Origin: Arthonia radiata
Lineage: Eukaryota > Ascomycota > Arthoniomycetes > Arthoniales > Arthoniaceae
Length of the DNA stretch: 64,000 nucleotides
Assembly: GCA_002989075.1 (NCBI GenBank)
Contig: PSQN01000003.1
Span: 2,670,340 to 2,734,339, forward strand
Reading direction: 5' to 3'
A program made the translations under genes and the position numbers. Shown piece after piece: positions 24,429 through 34,131 of the stretch. The stretch's first letter is position 1. Every line of letters begins with the position of its first letter. The notes under the pieces are model-generated. The model was not told the origin of the DNA and did not search any database. It saw only the letters and a program-made list of their open reading frames with translations.

Positions 24429-25801
24429 GTAAGGTATATAGCAAAATTCTATTTAGTAAACGTATTACGTGTCTTATCTAGTTCAGTAGACGGTACTATA
24501 TCGTCGACGGCGTCAATAAACGTAGCAATTGCGCTAGTATCGCTACCGCGACGTCCCCTCTTCTTAAAGATATTACCCTTGCTAAGGTCGATATTAATAA
24601 ACTTATCTACCTTTTTATACGGCTTCTAACCCTCGGAAGCGTCTTTAGGGTAAGTATAGCGACAGGTATTCTCTTTATAACTAACTATCTAGTATACGTT
24701 ATACTTCTTTCTCTTACTATTACTACGGCTACTACCGTTACTACTGCCGCCGCCACTAGACTTCTTTTTGTCGTTCTTCTTGGTATCGGTAGCTAGGCCG
24801 GCGGCATCCGTAGTGCTCGCCTTCTTCGACTTAACGATTCGAAATTCTTCGATCACCTCTTTAAACAAATCGTAAATATTAATTGTTAATAAGTCTTCTA
24901 GTGCGTTATACTGGCTACGCTTAGTAGTAACCTACTGTTTATATCCTTTAACGTCGCTTATATTGTTTAAGAAGATAACGACTTTAGCTTCGTTACTAAG
25001 GATTTTAAGCTTGTCTCTAGCCTTCAATCTATTAATCTTGTTTATTATCGACTTAAACTTAATATAATACTACTCTACGTCTTTATAAGTCTTCGGCGTT
25101 AGCACTAGCAGTTGCTAAATTGTATCGTAGGTCTCCGTATAGCTAGTCTTTATATATCTCTTTAAGTAGTTCTACTTATTTATAGTATAATTAAATTTAT
25201 TGTTATTTAGGTTCTACTTAATAGCGTTAATAAGGTTGTTAAGGATATATAGAGACGCCTTTGCCTCCTTATTGTCTTACTTGTCTCTTTTCTGCCGCTT
25301 CTCTTTCTTAATAGCACCGATATCGCCGATATTAGGTTCTAGTAGGTACTTATTACGTAAGCTATCCTTAATACTAATAACAAACTTCTAGAGTTCTGTA
25401 GCTTTTAGAAGATTCTTTATGTTCTGCTACTACTACTAATAGTTTTCTAAGCTATTAAGGGCTTTAAACTTAATATTCTGCTTAAGGTTCGATATGTTGT
25501 ACTGACTCTAATGTTTGCGGAATTATTTTAAAGTCAATTCTTATCCAATTTTAGTAAAATTAACAACGATAGGCTTCTTTTTAATAGGCAAATAGCTTGC
25601 ACTATACCGGCAAAGGATTACAGTGCGTTTTAAATAAAAATTCTAATAATATTGTGTTAATGCGCTATAGCACCTAGCGTCAAAATGGTTGCTGTATACA
25701 AACAACTTCGTTGTAGCAGAATATACTTAATTCTTATTAGAATTTAGTAGGAACTTCTGCAATCGAATCGCGTAATTGCAATAAAGCTACAGATGTGCAA
25801 T

Positions 25802-25815
25802 TCGGGCTTATAACC
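25802..25815 (-). other. Copia-1 primer-binding site candidate
   Basis: The minus strand reads GGTTATAAGCCCGA directly next to the 5' LTR. It is identical to the site of Copia-3 and close to the complement of the initiator tRNA-Met anticodon arm. Confidence 0.65.
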
Positions 25816-25998
25816 TGTCAGAAGTTAATAAGATCCTTTTAATTCAACTGTAAACGAAGCTCGAACTGGACTATATATGCGTACCAAGACCTATATCTGT
25901 ATTAGGTATCGTAGCATGCCCAGCCCGCTCTAGGAGTCTAAAGCTAGTACATAAAAGTTGAGACTGAACTAGAACTTCAGCGTCCATAATTTCTAACA
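25816..25998. repeat. Copia-1 LTR (right copy, 183 bp)
   Basis: Same length and order as 9819-10001, but carrying many C-to-T and G-to-A type differences. In the minus orientation of the element this is the 5' LTR, with the primer-binding site beside it at 25802-25815. Confidence 0.9.
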
Positions 25999-26003
25999 TA
26001 GAC

Positions 26004-26438
26004 AAGCTTAAAGCTCTTTACCTTCTTGCGCGATCTTATTAACAAACCGGCGATACAATCTTCCTGTTCGGGAAGTTGTAGGCGGCTCTTTACCTTGTAG
26101 AGTAGCTTCCCTAGATATTTTATCCAAATCGGGTATCTGTTTAAGCACTTTATTGGCGTTCAATGGCTAGATTCCTGTCTTTTCGAAGCCTGAGCGTATA
26201 GTTGCCTCTTTAAATATATTCTTGCGTATCTCAGGAAGCCTATCTAGAAAGTCTGTCTTCCTAAACTTTAATGCACCGCTTCAAACTGCCCGATTAAGCT
26301 TCTGCTTATAGTAGTGCTTCTCGATTTAGAAAACTAATACATCGAGCGGCTGTATAAGGTGCGTTATATGCGCCGGGAACGCAAAAAGTTTAATCTTGTA
26401 ATCTTCTACGTACTAAACGAAATTGGCAGTTACTTAAC
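26004..26438 (-). pseudogene. Fot/pogo transposase, middle part
   Basis: The minus strand carries the conserved Fot1/pogo block around the last catalytic acidic residue, with HLIQPLDVLVF, followed by KHYYKQKLNRAV and the IWPLNA-like block typical of Fot1-type DDE proteins. A further 48 bp of the same frame lie at 26643-26690, beyond a solo LTR. Several in-frame TAG/TAA codons replace expected Gln and Trp codons, which fits RIP. Confidence 0.82.
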
Positions 26439-26637
26439 TGTTAGAACACTACTAGTGCCAGTATCATAGAATTGCGTATATTCTTTCTAATCTAGAAGAC
26501 GTTCGGTGCTTAATACAAGATTGAGCTAAGACTCCGGCTATCGAACATCCTAACACTATGTAGCTTGTATAGCACTAACAAGACGTATCATAAAAGTTGA
26601 GACTGCACCTAGGAAACATAGACGCAGATTTTCGATA
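26439..26637 (-). repeat. solo LTR of the Copia-3 family (199 bp)
   Basis: Same 199 bp sequence as the Copia-3 LTRs but in reverse orientation. An exact 5 bp duplication TTAAC flanks it (26434-26438 and 26638-26642). No internal part is present, so it is a separate insertion reduced to one LTR by recombination. It interrupts the Fot/pogo transposase. Confidence 0.9.
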
Positions 26638-26690
26638 TTAACCTTTAAACCTATCTAAAAGAAGTAATCGATACGTACCTCGTTGCCTCT

Positions 26691-26827
26691 TGTTATAAAC
26701 CTGTCCTAGGCCCTCCGAGCGCTGGGCCTCCGAGCGCTTGGCGCATCATTGCAATTTCCGACCAACGTTCTCGACACATCTCAACCGTACTATTGCCCCT
26801 AGCTTTTCTGTTTCTAGTTCAGCGCAT
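26691..26827. repeat. left half of an unassigned LTR-like segment
   Basis: This 137 bp starts TGTTATAAACC and is not part of the transposase frame. It holds a 12 bp direct repeat CCTCCGAGCGCT at 26712-26723 and 26727-26738. Its GC content is higher than that of the surrounding sequence. It is cut by Copia-3 and continues at 32387. Confidence 0.45.
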
Positions 26828-27026
26828 TGTCGGAAATCTGCGTTCATGTTTTCTGGGTGCAGTCTCAACTTTTATAACACGTCTTGTTGGTGCTATACAA
26901 GCTACATAGTGTTAGGATGTTCGATAGCCGGAGTCTTGGCTCGACCTTATGTTAAGCACCGGACGTCTTCTAGATTAGGAAGAATATACGCAATTCTATA
27001 ACACTAGCACTAGCAGTGTTCTAACA
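26828..27026. repeat. Copia-3 5' LTR (199 bp)
   Basis: Starts TGTCGGAAATCTGCG and ends GTGTTCTAACA. Pairs with 32183-32381 and with the two solo LTRs of the same family. Confidence 0.92.
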
Positions 27027-27040
27027 GGTTATAAGCCCGA
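27027..27040 (+). other. Copia-3 primer-binding site candidate
   Basis: GGTTATAAGCCCGA follows the 5' LTR directly. It resembles the complement of the initiator tRNA-Met anticodon arm and is identical to the site of Copia-1. Confidence 0.65.
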
Positions 27041-30000
27041 ATCGCGTATCTGTAGTATCAATGCAATTACGTAGTCATTATTTAGTTATCAGTACAAGAT
27101 TCTGCTAAGAATTAAGCAGTTAACTGCTTATCAAAGTTGTGAGCAAACTGAAGCATTCCTGTACTAAGTTTAGTAGCGCAAACAACAATACTAACGTATT
27201 GTCTGCCCGTACTTGTCGATATTGGTCTAAGACTTTGTGTAGTACTACTGTAAGGTCTAGTATATCGAAAGAGCTTAGATTTATTACGAACGAACAAAAA
27301 TTAGTTACACAGTAAAGTCTAAGAGGTTAAGTAGTAATAGTAGCCGTTGACTAGTTACTACGATAGTAGACCTTAAGCAAGATATTAAGTTTAAGCATCT
27401 TATAGGCTTAAAGAACTATATAGACTAGAAGAGCAACATTAAGAACTTACTTAAAGCAACAAGTCTCTAGAAGTTTGTCGTCTAGATTAGTTTAAGAGCT
27501 CGTACTGTACGCCCTTTAGACTCTTATTAAGAAATAACTCTTACTAAGTTTAGAGCTTAAATAGAACTACAAGAGGATTAAAATGCAAAGAAAGTAAAGG
27601 CGTCGCTCTATATACTTAATAACGTTACGATTAAGATTAAGAGAACTCTAAACAACGATAAGTATAAGCATACAAGCGATAAGTAAGAATACCTTAAGAG
27701 ATATAAGAAGACGGGCTATACTAAGACGTACAACGTTGCATACTAGTTTCTAACGCTATTAGTAAGTAAGTACAAGGATATAGAGAACTACTATATTAAG
27801 TTTAAGACTTAGATAAACCGTTTTAATAGACTTACTATACTAGGCGCGTAGAAGCATTTAAGTTACTAAATAAAGGTTATTATGTTTCTACAGAGTATAT
27901 TAGACGTTAAAGGCTTTAACTAGTAGGCGTTATATAAGCGAAGTAAGTATTAAGCTCTACTAAATTTCTTAACTATTAAGTTAAGTAGACTGTTTAAAGA
28001 AGTAATAGAGGAGCAGCGGATTATTAAGTTAAAGAGGTTCTATAGCACTATAGACGCTATAGACCTAGCTATTAACAATAATAATAATACTAAGAGCAAG
28101 TACTTAGTATGTAGTAATTACCGTTATTAGGAATCTAACTGTTTCTACGCTTATCTAGAGAAGACTCTAGAGAACTAGAAGCCTACTAGACAAGTTAGAA
28201 AGTTTAGAGGTGCTAATTTTACAAAAGGCAATACCTTTAAGAAAGGAAACGGTTCTAGGAAAAGTAGCCTAAGTAGAGGTACTAGGAGCAATAACCGCCG
28301 TAGTAATAATACTAAGGTAGTAGCTACGTATCTTACTACTAGCTTAACTACTTAGACATTAGCTAACTAGCTAGCTAACTTAGGCGCCTTAAACTATATA
28401 TACAACGACTTAAGAATATTTAGAAACGTTAAAAATTGCTTAATTACGGTATATACTGTAAAGGGCACTATACAGGTAACTAAGCGTGGTCGAGTTAACG
28501 TTAGGGCGTACAAGTCTAATAGTAACGTTGTTACCCTATAGCTATATAATGTACTATACCTTCTAAGCCTGTTTATTAATCTCCTGTTAAGTTATAAGAT
28601 AGCTGAATACAGCCTAAGTATATATATTACAGAGAATCGGGTTGTCTATACTAATACAATAGATAAGATAGTCGCTCTAATTAATACTAAAAGACATTAG
28701 CTACTAAATTTTATAGACACTACTGCTATTAGACTGTCTGTGTCGTTAGAAGTTTAGTACTTACGTTTTAGGTATACCTCGTACGACTACATTTAGAAGA
28801 CTGCTAAGCAAGTTAGCGGTATCGACTATAGTATTAGTAAGCCTTAACACAACTATAACGCCTATGCTCAAGGTAAGGCGGTACATTCTAACAGTTATAT
28901 ACCTTAGAAGCGGTATAACGAGTATATAGAGCAGCTCTATCTTAATTTAGTAGGGCTCATTACCCCAGTATCTGCCAATAGAGGGTACAATATAAGCTTA
29001 AATATAACAGATAACGTAACTCGTGCTCGATATTGTCGTTTATTAAACAGTAAATTTAGAGCCGACATATTAAATAGCTTTAAGTTCTTTTAAAGCTTAC
29101 TTATACGCTAATTGTCTGTTAACATTAAGAGTATTAAGATTGACCGCGGTATTAAGTTTATACTACTTATCGACTACTGTTATCGAGCTGGGATCCGCGT
29201 TTATACGGTACTAGCCTACACGTCTACAAAGAACAGAGTCGCGGAGCGCACTAACGGGCTAATTTATAATATAGTGCGTACAATGCTTGTTAGCGGCAAG
29301 GTCCTGCAGGAATATTGAGATAAAGTATATTGTGCTGCAATATATATACTTAACCGGACTACGACAAAGGCTCTAAATAGCAAGACTCTATATTAAACTG
29401 TTAACGAGGCGATCGGGCAAGGTAACAGACTAGCTTTAGACGTATCTTACTTACGCGCGTTTAGCTATACCGTATATATAACGGTCCCTAACGTACGTTG
29501 TATACGCAGTAAGTTTGTAACTAGGGCATATATAGGCAAAATAGTTAGTTACGCGATAAATAGTAGTCAATATACTTACCGGATATTAGTTCTAACGTGT
29601 AGAGGGGTAATAGAGATCTCTTACGTTTAGTTCGATAAGACACGCTTTAAGACTATTAAGAATATTCTGTCTAATTTAGCTAACCTAGAGAACGCTGACA
29701 CCGATAACGAGAATAGAAAGGCCTATACGCCGCTTTAGCCTCGCTTAGATCCCGTTAATTTAACGTTTAGTTAGCCGTTTAGTAACGTTAAAGACTTTGT
29801 ATTGTATAATAGCGAGGAGCCTAAGCCTGACTCTAAGCCTAAATCTAAGTGAGTTTGTATTCAATTTAATACCGAGGAGCCGCCTAACAAAGGTAAAGCT
29901 AAGAAGTTAGCAGATAAGATATCGCTAGCTAAATAGAAGCAAGCACGGTAGTCGCTACTAGACTAGTTTAAGCAGCCTTAGTAGTAGAAGTATTAGCAGG

Positions 30001-32182
30001 AGCCTAGGCTCAACGAGCATAACTTAGCTAACATCTTAGGTAATATAAGTATAAGCGTTAAAGACCTTAATAAGCGCGATAGACGCTATTATAGCGTAAC
30101 GCTAAGGTTCTTAGCGCAATTTACTCTAATACGTAGAGTAGTTGTTAACCTACGTACTCTATTTAATATTGCGACTGGCCGTAGACTAGCTATTAAGGAG
30201 CTAGTAACGCCGTTAACTAGGGAAGCTAAACACTAATACAGAGGTATAAGTAAAGTAAATTACTCTAATTTAAATAAGACAGTAACTAGTATAGTAGAGA
30301 ACGACTTATAGAATCTGCTCTTACCTTTATCTAACTACAGCTATATTTCTAGTACGTTTATTAAGCTGTCTACGGTATCTAGCTTCGCTAAGGTATTTAC
30401 CGCCGCTATTAATAATAGCAGTTACTAGCCGCTAGAGTCTAAGACTTATAAGCAGGCGATATAGCTTAACTAGAACCGCTAGAGCAAGGCAATTGCTAAA
30501 GAGCTTGGTAGTTAGCAGTAGAACGACACGTTTACTTAGAGATACCTATTAAAAGGAAAGAAGACGCTTCTAATAAAATAGGTATTTAAGCTAAAAGTTA
30601 ATAACAAGGGCGAGGTTGTTCGGTATAAGGCACGCGTAGTAGCAAAGGGCTTTGTATAAAAGTAAGACATCGATTTTAATAAGACCTTTATTATAGTCGC
30701 TAAGACTAACACGTTTCGGCTATTTATAGTATTAGTCGCTACTAATAACCTTAAGTACGACTAAATAGATATAGTAACGGCTTTTCTAAACCCTTTCCTT
30801 TTTAACGACGTTAAGTTATAGATAGAACCGCCGGAAGGGGTATAACCGCCGGAGACGGGCATAAAATAGAAGCTAAACTATACGCTATACGGGCTTAAGC
30901 AGTTAGCTTAGAAGTAGTATAAAGATACTATACGTACGTTAGTTAGCTAAAGCTTTAACCGCTTAGAGTATAACTACTACCTGTTCTTCCGCAGCAGCGT
31001 TTAGATACTTATCTACGTTAACGACTTTCTAATTGCTGCCCTAAATTATAAACTTATAAATAAGACTAAGAAGAAGCTAAGTAGCTGCTATAAGATAAAA
31101 GATATAGGCGAGCTACAATACTTCCTAAGTATTAAAGTTAAGCGCAATCGGGCGCTATAGAAGCTTAAGCTAAGTTAGAGAGCTTATTTTAAGCGCATAC
31201 TAAGTAAGCTGAGTATATCTAATTATAAGCCCCGAAACATACCGTTAAGCGAGAACATTAAGGTACTACCGCCGCCACAGGACTATTAGTCGTCAGCTAA
31301 ATTGCTGAGTTAATATTAGCGAGCCTACGGCTTTCTTATATACGCAGCGATAATTATTCGGTCGGATATTACCTTAGCGGTTACTAAGCTGTATCGCTAT
31401 ATATCTAACCTAACCGAACAGTACTACCTAAAGACTAAGTAGGTACTCCGCTACATTAAGGGGACACTTAATAAAGGCGTAAAGTTTAACTTTAGGGGTA
31501 ACGCTAAGAGAAACATTAGTATCGTTAAATAGAGTAATTTAGCCTTTACTAACGGAGTAGGCCGCCGCTCGTATTTAGAATACGTATTTACTGTTAAAAA
31601 TACTAAGAAAGCTCTAGTTACCTAGTATCCGGCGCTATAGCGTATCGTAACGCTTAGCACTACCAAAGCCGAATTGGTTGCTCTAACCGTAGCTACGTAG
31701 GAAGCCGTCTAGCTAAAGCGTCTGTTTAGTAAGTTTAGAGCATCAATAATAGGCCTCATTAAGATTATAAAGTTAATAGAGAACAACATAAGTACAATTA
31801 GCCTCAGCAAAAACTCTAAGTATTATAAAGCTACTAAGCACATTAAGGTACGTTAGTATTAGTACTAGAAGTAGTAGCTAAACGGCAATATCAATATTAC
31901 CTATATCGCGACAGCTAAGAATAGGGCCGATAGTTTTACTAAGGTTTTAGACGCTTAAAAGCACGTCTTATTCTTGTAGCAGTTAAATATAGACTAAGGG
32001 CTTCAGCTAGCTAGAATTCGATATCGATAGCAAAGCTATATTTGCTTAAGTCTGAGTTAAACTTAACGAGATCTAGTTCCGAATAAGCAGGTAAATATAG
32101 TAAAAGGCCTTAGAGTGTTAAATTGCTAGTAACAGGTAAGTTTAATTATCGACGTCGTCGAGAAGGTTGCTACTAGAGAGTG

Positions 32183-32381
32183 TATCAAAAATCTGCGTCT
32201 ATGTTTCCTAAGTATAGTCTTAACTTTTATAATACGTCTTGTTAGTGCTATACAAGCTATATAGTGTTAGAATGTTCGATAGCCGGAGTCTTGGCTCGAC
32301 CTTATGTTAAGCACCAGACGTCTTCTAGATTAGAAAGAATACACGCAATTCTATAATACTAGCACTAGTAGTGTTCTAACA
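32183..32381. repeat. Copia-3 3' LTR (199 bp)
   Basis: Same length as the 5' LTR and differing mainly by RIP-type transitions. Followed by the target duplication CACAT. Confidence 0.9.
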
Positions 32382-32386
32382 CACAT

Positions 32387-32513
32387 CTATTAGGTAATTT
32401 AGATCCTCTTGATATATATAGGGGCATCGCCCGACCTCTTGTTCTTGTTCTATATCTAATCCTCTTTGTATCTACAATTGAATAGAGCTCTTGGTATTGC
32501 GTCTCTGCTGTCA
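32387..32513. repeat. right half of an unassigned LTR-like segment
   Basis: Continuation of 26691-26827 on the other side of Copia-3, ending CTGCTGTCA. The two halves sum to about 264 bp with TG...CA ends and a TATATATA-containing stretch, as in LTRs. No clean 5 bp duplication flanks it, and no second copy is present in the window. Confidence 0.4.
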
Positions 32514-32516
32514 TTA

Positions 32517-33551
32517 GTTCGCCCTCTTATACCTCTTTGAGCTAGCTGTATTAAAGTACTTAATGTATTGAAGCATAATCTCGTCGTTTGCGTAACCCGA
32601 TTTAGAAAGTGCAAGCATCGTTTTACCTCCTATACTTGTTCGGGCCCAATAAGCTTAGTGCACAGCGCCTAGAATTACTACAATTGAATCAAGCTTCGAT
32701 CCAGCTACAGATATTGTCTCGATTAGGGTAACAAGTGTTCGATTAAGCTGGCTTAGAGCTACTACTTTAGATTGATTGCGTCGTACAACAACCCAATTAT
32801 TCGCTCCAATCCCAATTCGAAAGCCTGCTTGGTCGATATTCTAGATATTATGCGGGTCGATCGCGTGTTCTTGTATTAGCTCGCCGAGCTCCTAATACCA
32901 CTTTCGGATAGTATCTCTGTTTTAAGCAAGATATCGGGCCATTTCTATTGGTTTCTGGCGCGCTAGCTTATACTGTGGGTGTCGCGCTAGCCATCTTTGG
33001 CACCAGACAGGTGAGACGCGTAGAGGAGGTTTAGGTGAATCTGTAGCTTGAGATCGCGCTAGTATCGAATTGGCCGCAGAAACGATTAATCGACTGTCGG
33101 AAATCTGCGTCCATGTTTCCTGGGTGCAGTCTCAACTTTCATGACACGTCTTGTCGGTGCTACACGAGCTACATAGTGTCAGGATGTTCGATAGCCGGAG
33201 TCTTGGCTCGACCTTGTGTCAAGCACCGGATGTCTTCCAGATTAGGAAGAACACACGCAATTCTATGACACTGGCACCAGCAGTGTTCTGACATCGACGC
33301 GTCGGTGCGAGGTATATTGCGCCAAGACGATCAATATAGCTACACAGAGCTCCGTCTTGGGCAAATGTAAGCTTTGTAGACGCGTTTCGACGCGTCCAGA
33401 GCGATCCTCGCCCGTGGTACCTTGCATAAAGTGTAGAGTACGGGATCTCGTAATCGCGAGCTAGCTGCTTTAGGTCGATATGCTTCCTTTTTTACACCTT
33501 CTGGAGGATCTCCTGGATCTTGAGCTCCTGTTCAGGTAGTTTTGCAGCCAT
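32517..33551 (-). pseudogene. Fot/pogo transposase, N-terminal part
   Basis: Starts with an ATG at 33551. Residues of about 10-55 form a psq-type helix-turn-helix (KIQEILQKV, then QLARDYEIPYSTLYARYHG). A CENP-B-type second helix-turn-helix follows, with RWLARHPQYKLARQKPIEMA. The first DDE block is NIDQAGFRIGIGANNWVV, and GYANDEIMLQYIKYF follows. This order is that of Fot1/pogo transposases (HTH_psq, HTH_Tnp_Tc5, DDE_1). The frame holds a few TAA/TAG codons and is interrupted by a solo LTR at 33095-33293. Confidence 0.85.
33095..33293 (+). repeat. solo LTR of the Copia-3 family (199 bp), nearly RIP-free
   Basis: Full 199 bp with ends TGTCGGAAAT and GTGTTCTGACA, and an exact 5 bp duplication TCGAC at 33090-33094 and 33294-33298. 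It keeps more C and G than the other three copies and probably lies closest to the source sequence. Confidence 0.92.
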
Positions 33552-33556
33552 ACTTA

Positions 33557-33725
33557 GAAGCTCTTTGCAGCGTGTAGGTAAAATATATGGAATCGATCTC
33601 GGGTATGCGACCATTTCGGGTATGCGTCGGGTACTAGCTTATGCTAGTACCCGACAAATGAGGTATTCCGAAGCGGTTTAGCGCAGGAATTTGTGCCCGA
33701 TAGGGCTGAGCGCGGAGGGTACGGG
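33557..33725. repeat. right terminal inverted repeat, 169 bp
   Basis: Inverted partner of 9309-9477. The matching palindrome lies at 33626-33655. The repeat ends GGAGGGTACGGG and is followed by the TA target duplication at 33726-33727. Both repeats have normal GC content and look free of RIP. Confidence 0.92.
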
Positions 33726-34131
33726 TAATGAACCCTCCCAGACTCCTTTTCCTTCTGGCGTAGCGCCCGTCATTGTGGCGCAGTCGTGTGGCTGGTGTGG
33801 CAGGGTCCTAATCGCAATAGGGCGAGTATCACTCTTGCCAACTCTGTACCATCCCAAATATTCATCTTTATTCTCGCATAGGCAGCAGTCAGCTTCTATT
33901 GCAAACACCGTCACCGGATCACTATTTACGATTGCATCGCGGTCACCAAAGGCTATCAGCGCGTGCAAAATTACATTGCAAAGCTTCACCTGCACTCATC
34001 CACTACTTCCTTCGTTTCACATCACATCCCCAGCTCTCGATTGACAAAGCCTTCCCCGACCATCAAGGCAGGCACATCAGTCACACGCATACATCTCTCG
34101 TCACATCTCTCGTCACATCTCTTGCTGCAAC
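33726..34131. other. intergenic, transposon flank and E2 promoter
   Basis: About 400 bp between the transposon end and the E2 start codon, with host-like composition. Overlapping frames on both strands here have no recognisable content. The 5' leader repeat is listed separately. Confidence 0.5.
34091..34122. repeat. short tandem repeat in the E2 5' leader
   Basis: ACATCTCTCGTC occurs at 34091-34102 and 34103-34114, followed by a partial third unit ending at 34122, ten bases before the ATG. It is pyrimidine rich, as many fungal 5' leaders are. Confidence 0.6.

Larger units (their letters stand above)
9819..25998 (-). mobile_element. Ty1/Copia-type LTR element, Copia-1, broken, interrupted by Copia-2
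   Basis: LTRs of 183 bp lie at 9819-10001 and 25816-25998 in the same orientation. The flanking 5-mers CGGGC and TAGAC agree if C-to-T and G-to-A decay is allowed. The coding parts are on the minus strand: gag-like sequence at about 24,440-25,560 and pol at about 10,240-13,910, including a reverse transcriptase block near 11,015-11,270. Without the nested element it is about 5.66 kb. It carries very many breaks and is a fossil. Most LTR differences are RIP-type transitions, so LTR divergence cannot date it. Confidence 0.85.
26828..32381 (+). mobile_element. Ty1/Copia-type LTR element, Copia-3, broken
   Basis: A 5,554 bp element with 199 bp LTRs at 26828-27026 and 32183-32381. Flanking 5-mers CGCAT (26823-26827) and CACAT (32382-32386) agree allowing one RIP-type change. 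The plus strand holds gag-like sequence to about 28,150, integrase at about 28,900-29,500 (the piece at 29,112-29,318 is still open), reverse transcriptase at about 30,530-31,300 and RNase H at about 31,500-32,000, the order typical of Copia. It has dozens of breaks. Confidence 0.88.
9309..33725 (-). mobile_element. Fot/pogo-type DNA transposon expanded to 24.4 kb by nested insertions
   Basis: The two ends are 169 bp inverted repeats flanked by TA on both sides (9307-9308 and 33726-33727), as expected of Tc1/mariner/pogo elements. The minus-strand transposase begins at an ATG at 33551, five bases inside the right repeat, and stops at 9478-9480, directly next to the left repeat. Removing the four insertions (9819-26003, 26439-26642, 26691-32516, 33095-33298) leaves 1,998 bp, the usual size of Fot1-like elements. 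The remaining frame of about 550 codons fits Fot1-like transposases. The transposase holds several in-frame stops of the RIP type (CAG or TGG to TAG) as well as the insertions, so the element cannot move on its own. All inserts are described separately. Confidence 0.88.

Noticed and set aside
9819-25998. A single 16 kb LTR element
   Set aside because: Two further pairs of LTRs with their own 5 bp duplications lie inside, so the size comes from nesting.
9309-33725. Giant cargo-carrying transposon (Starship-like) or captured host genes
   Set aside because: No tyrosine recombinase (DUF3435) or cargo gene is seen. All large segments are accounted for by nested LTR elements with their own duplications, and the outer repeats belong to a 2 kb pogo-type element.
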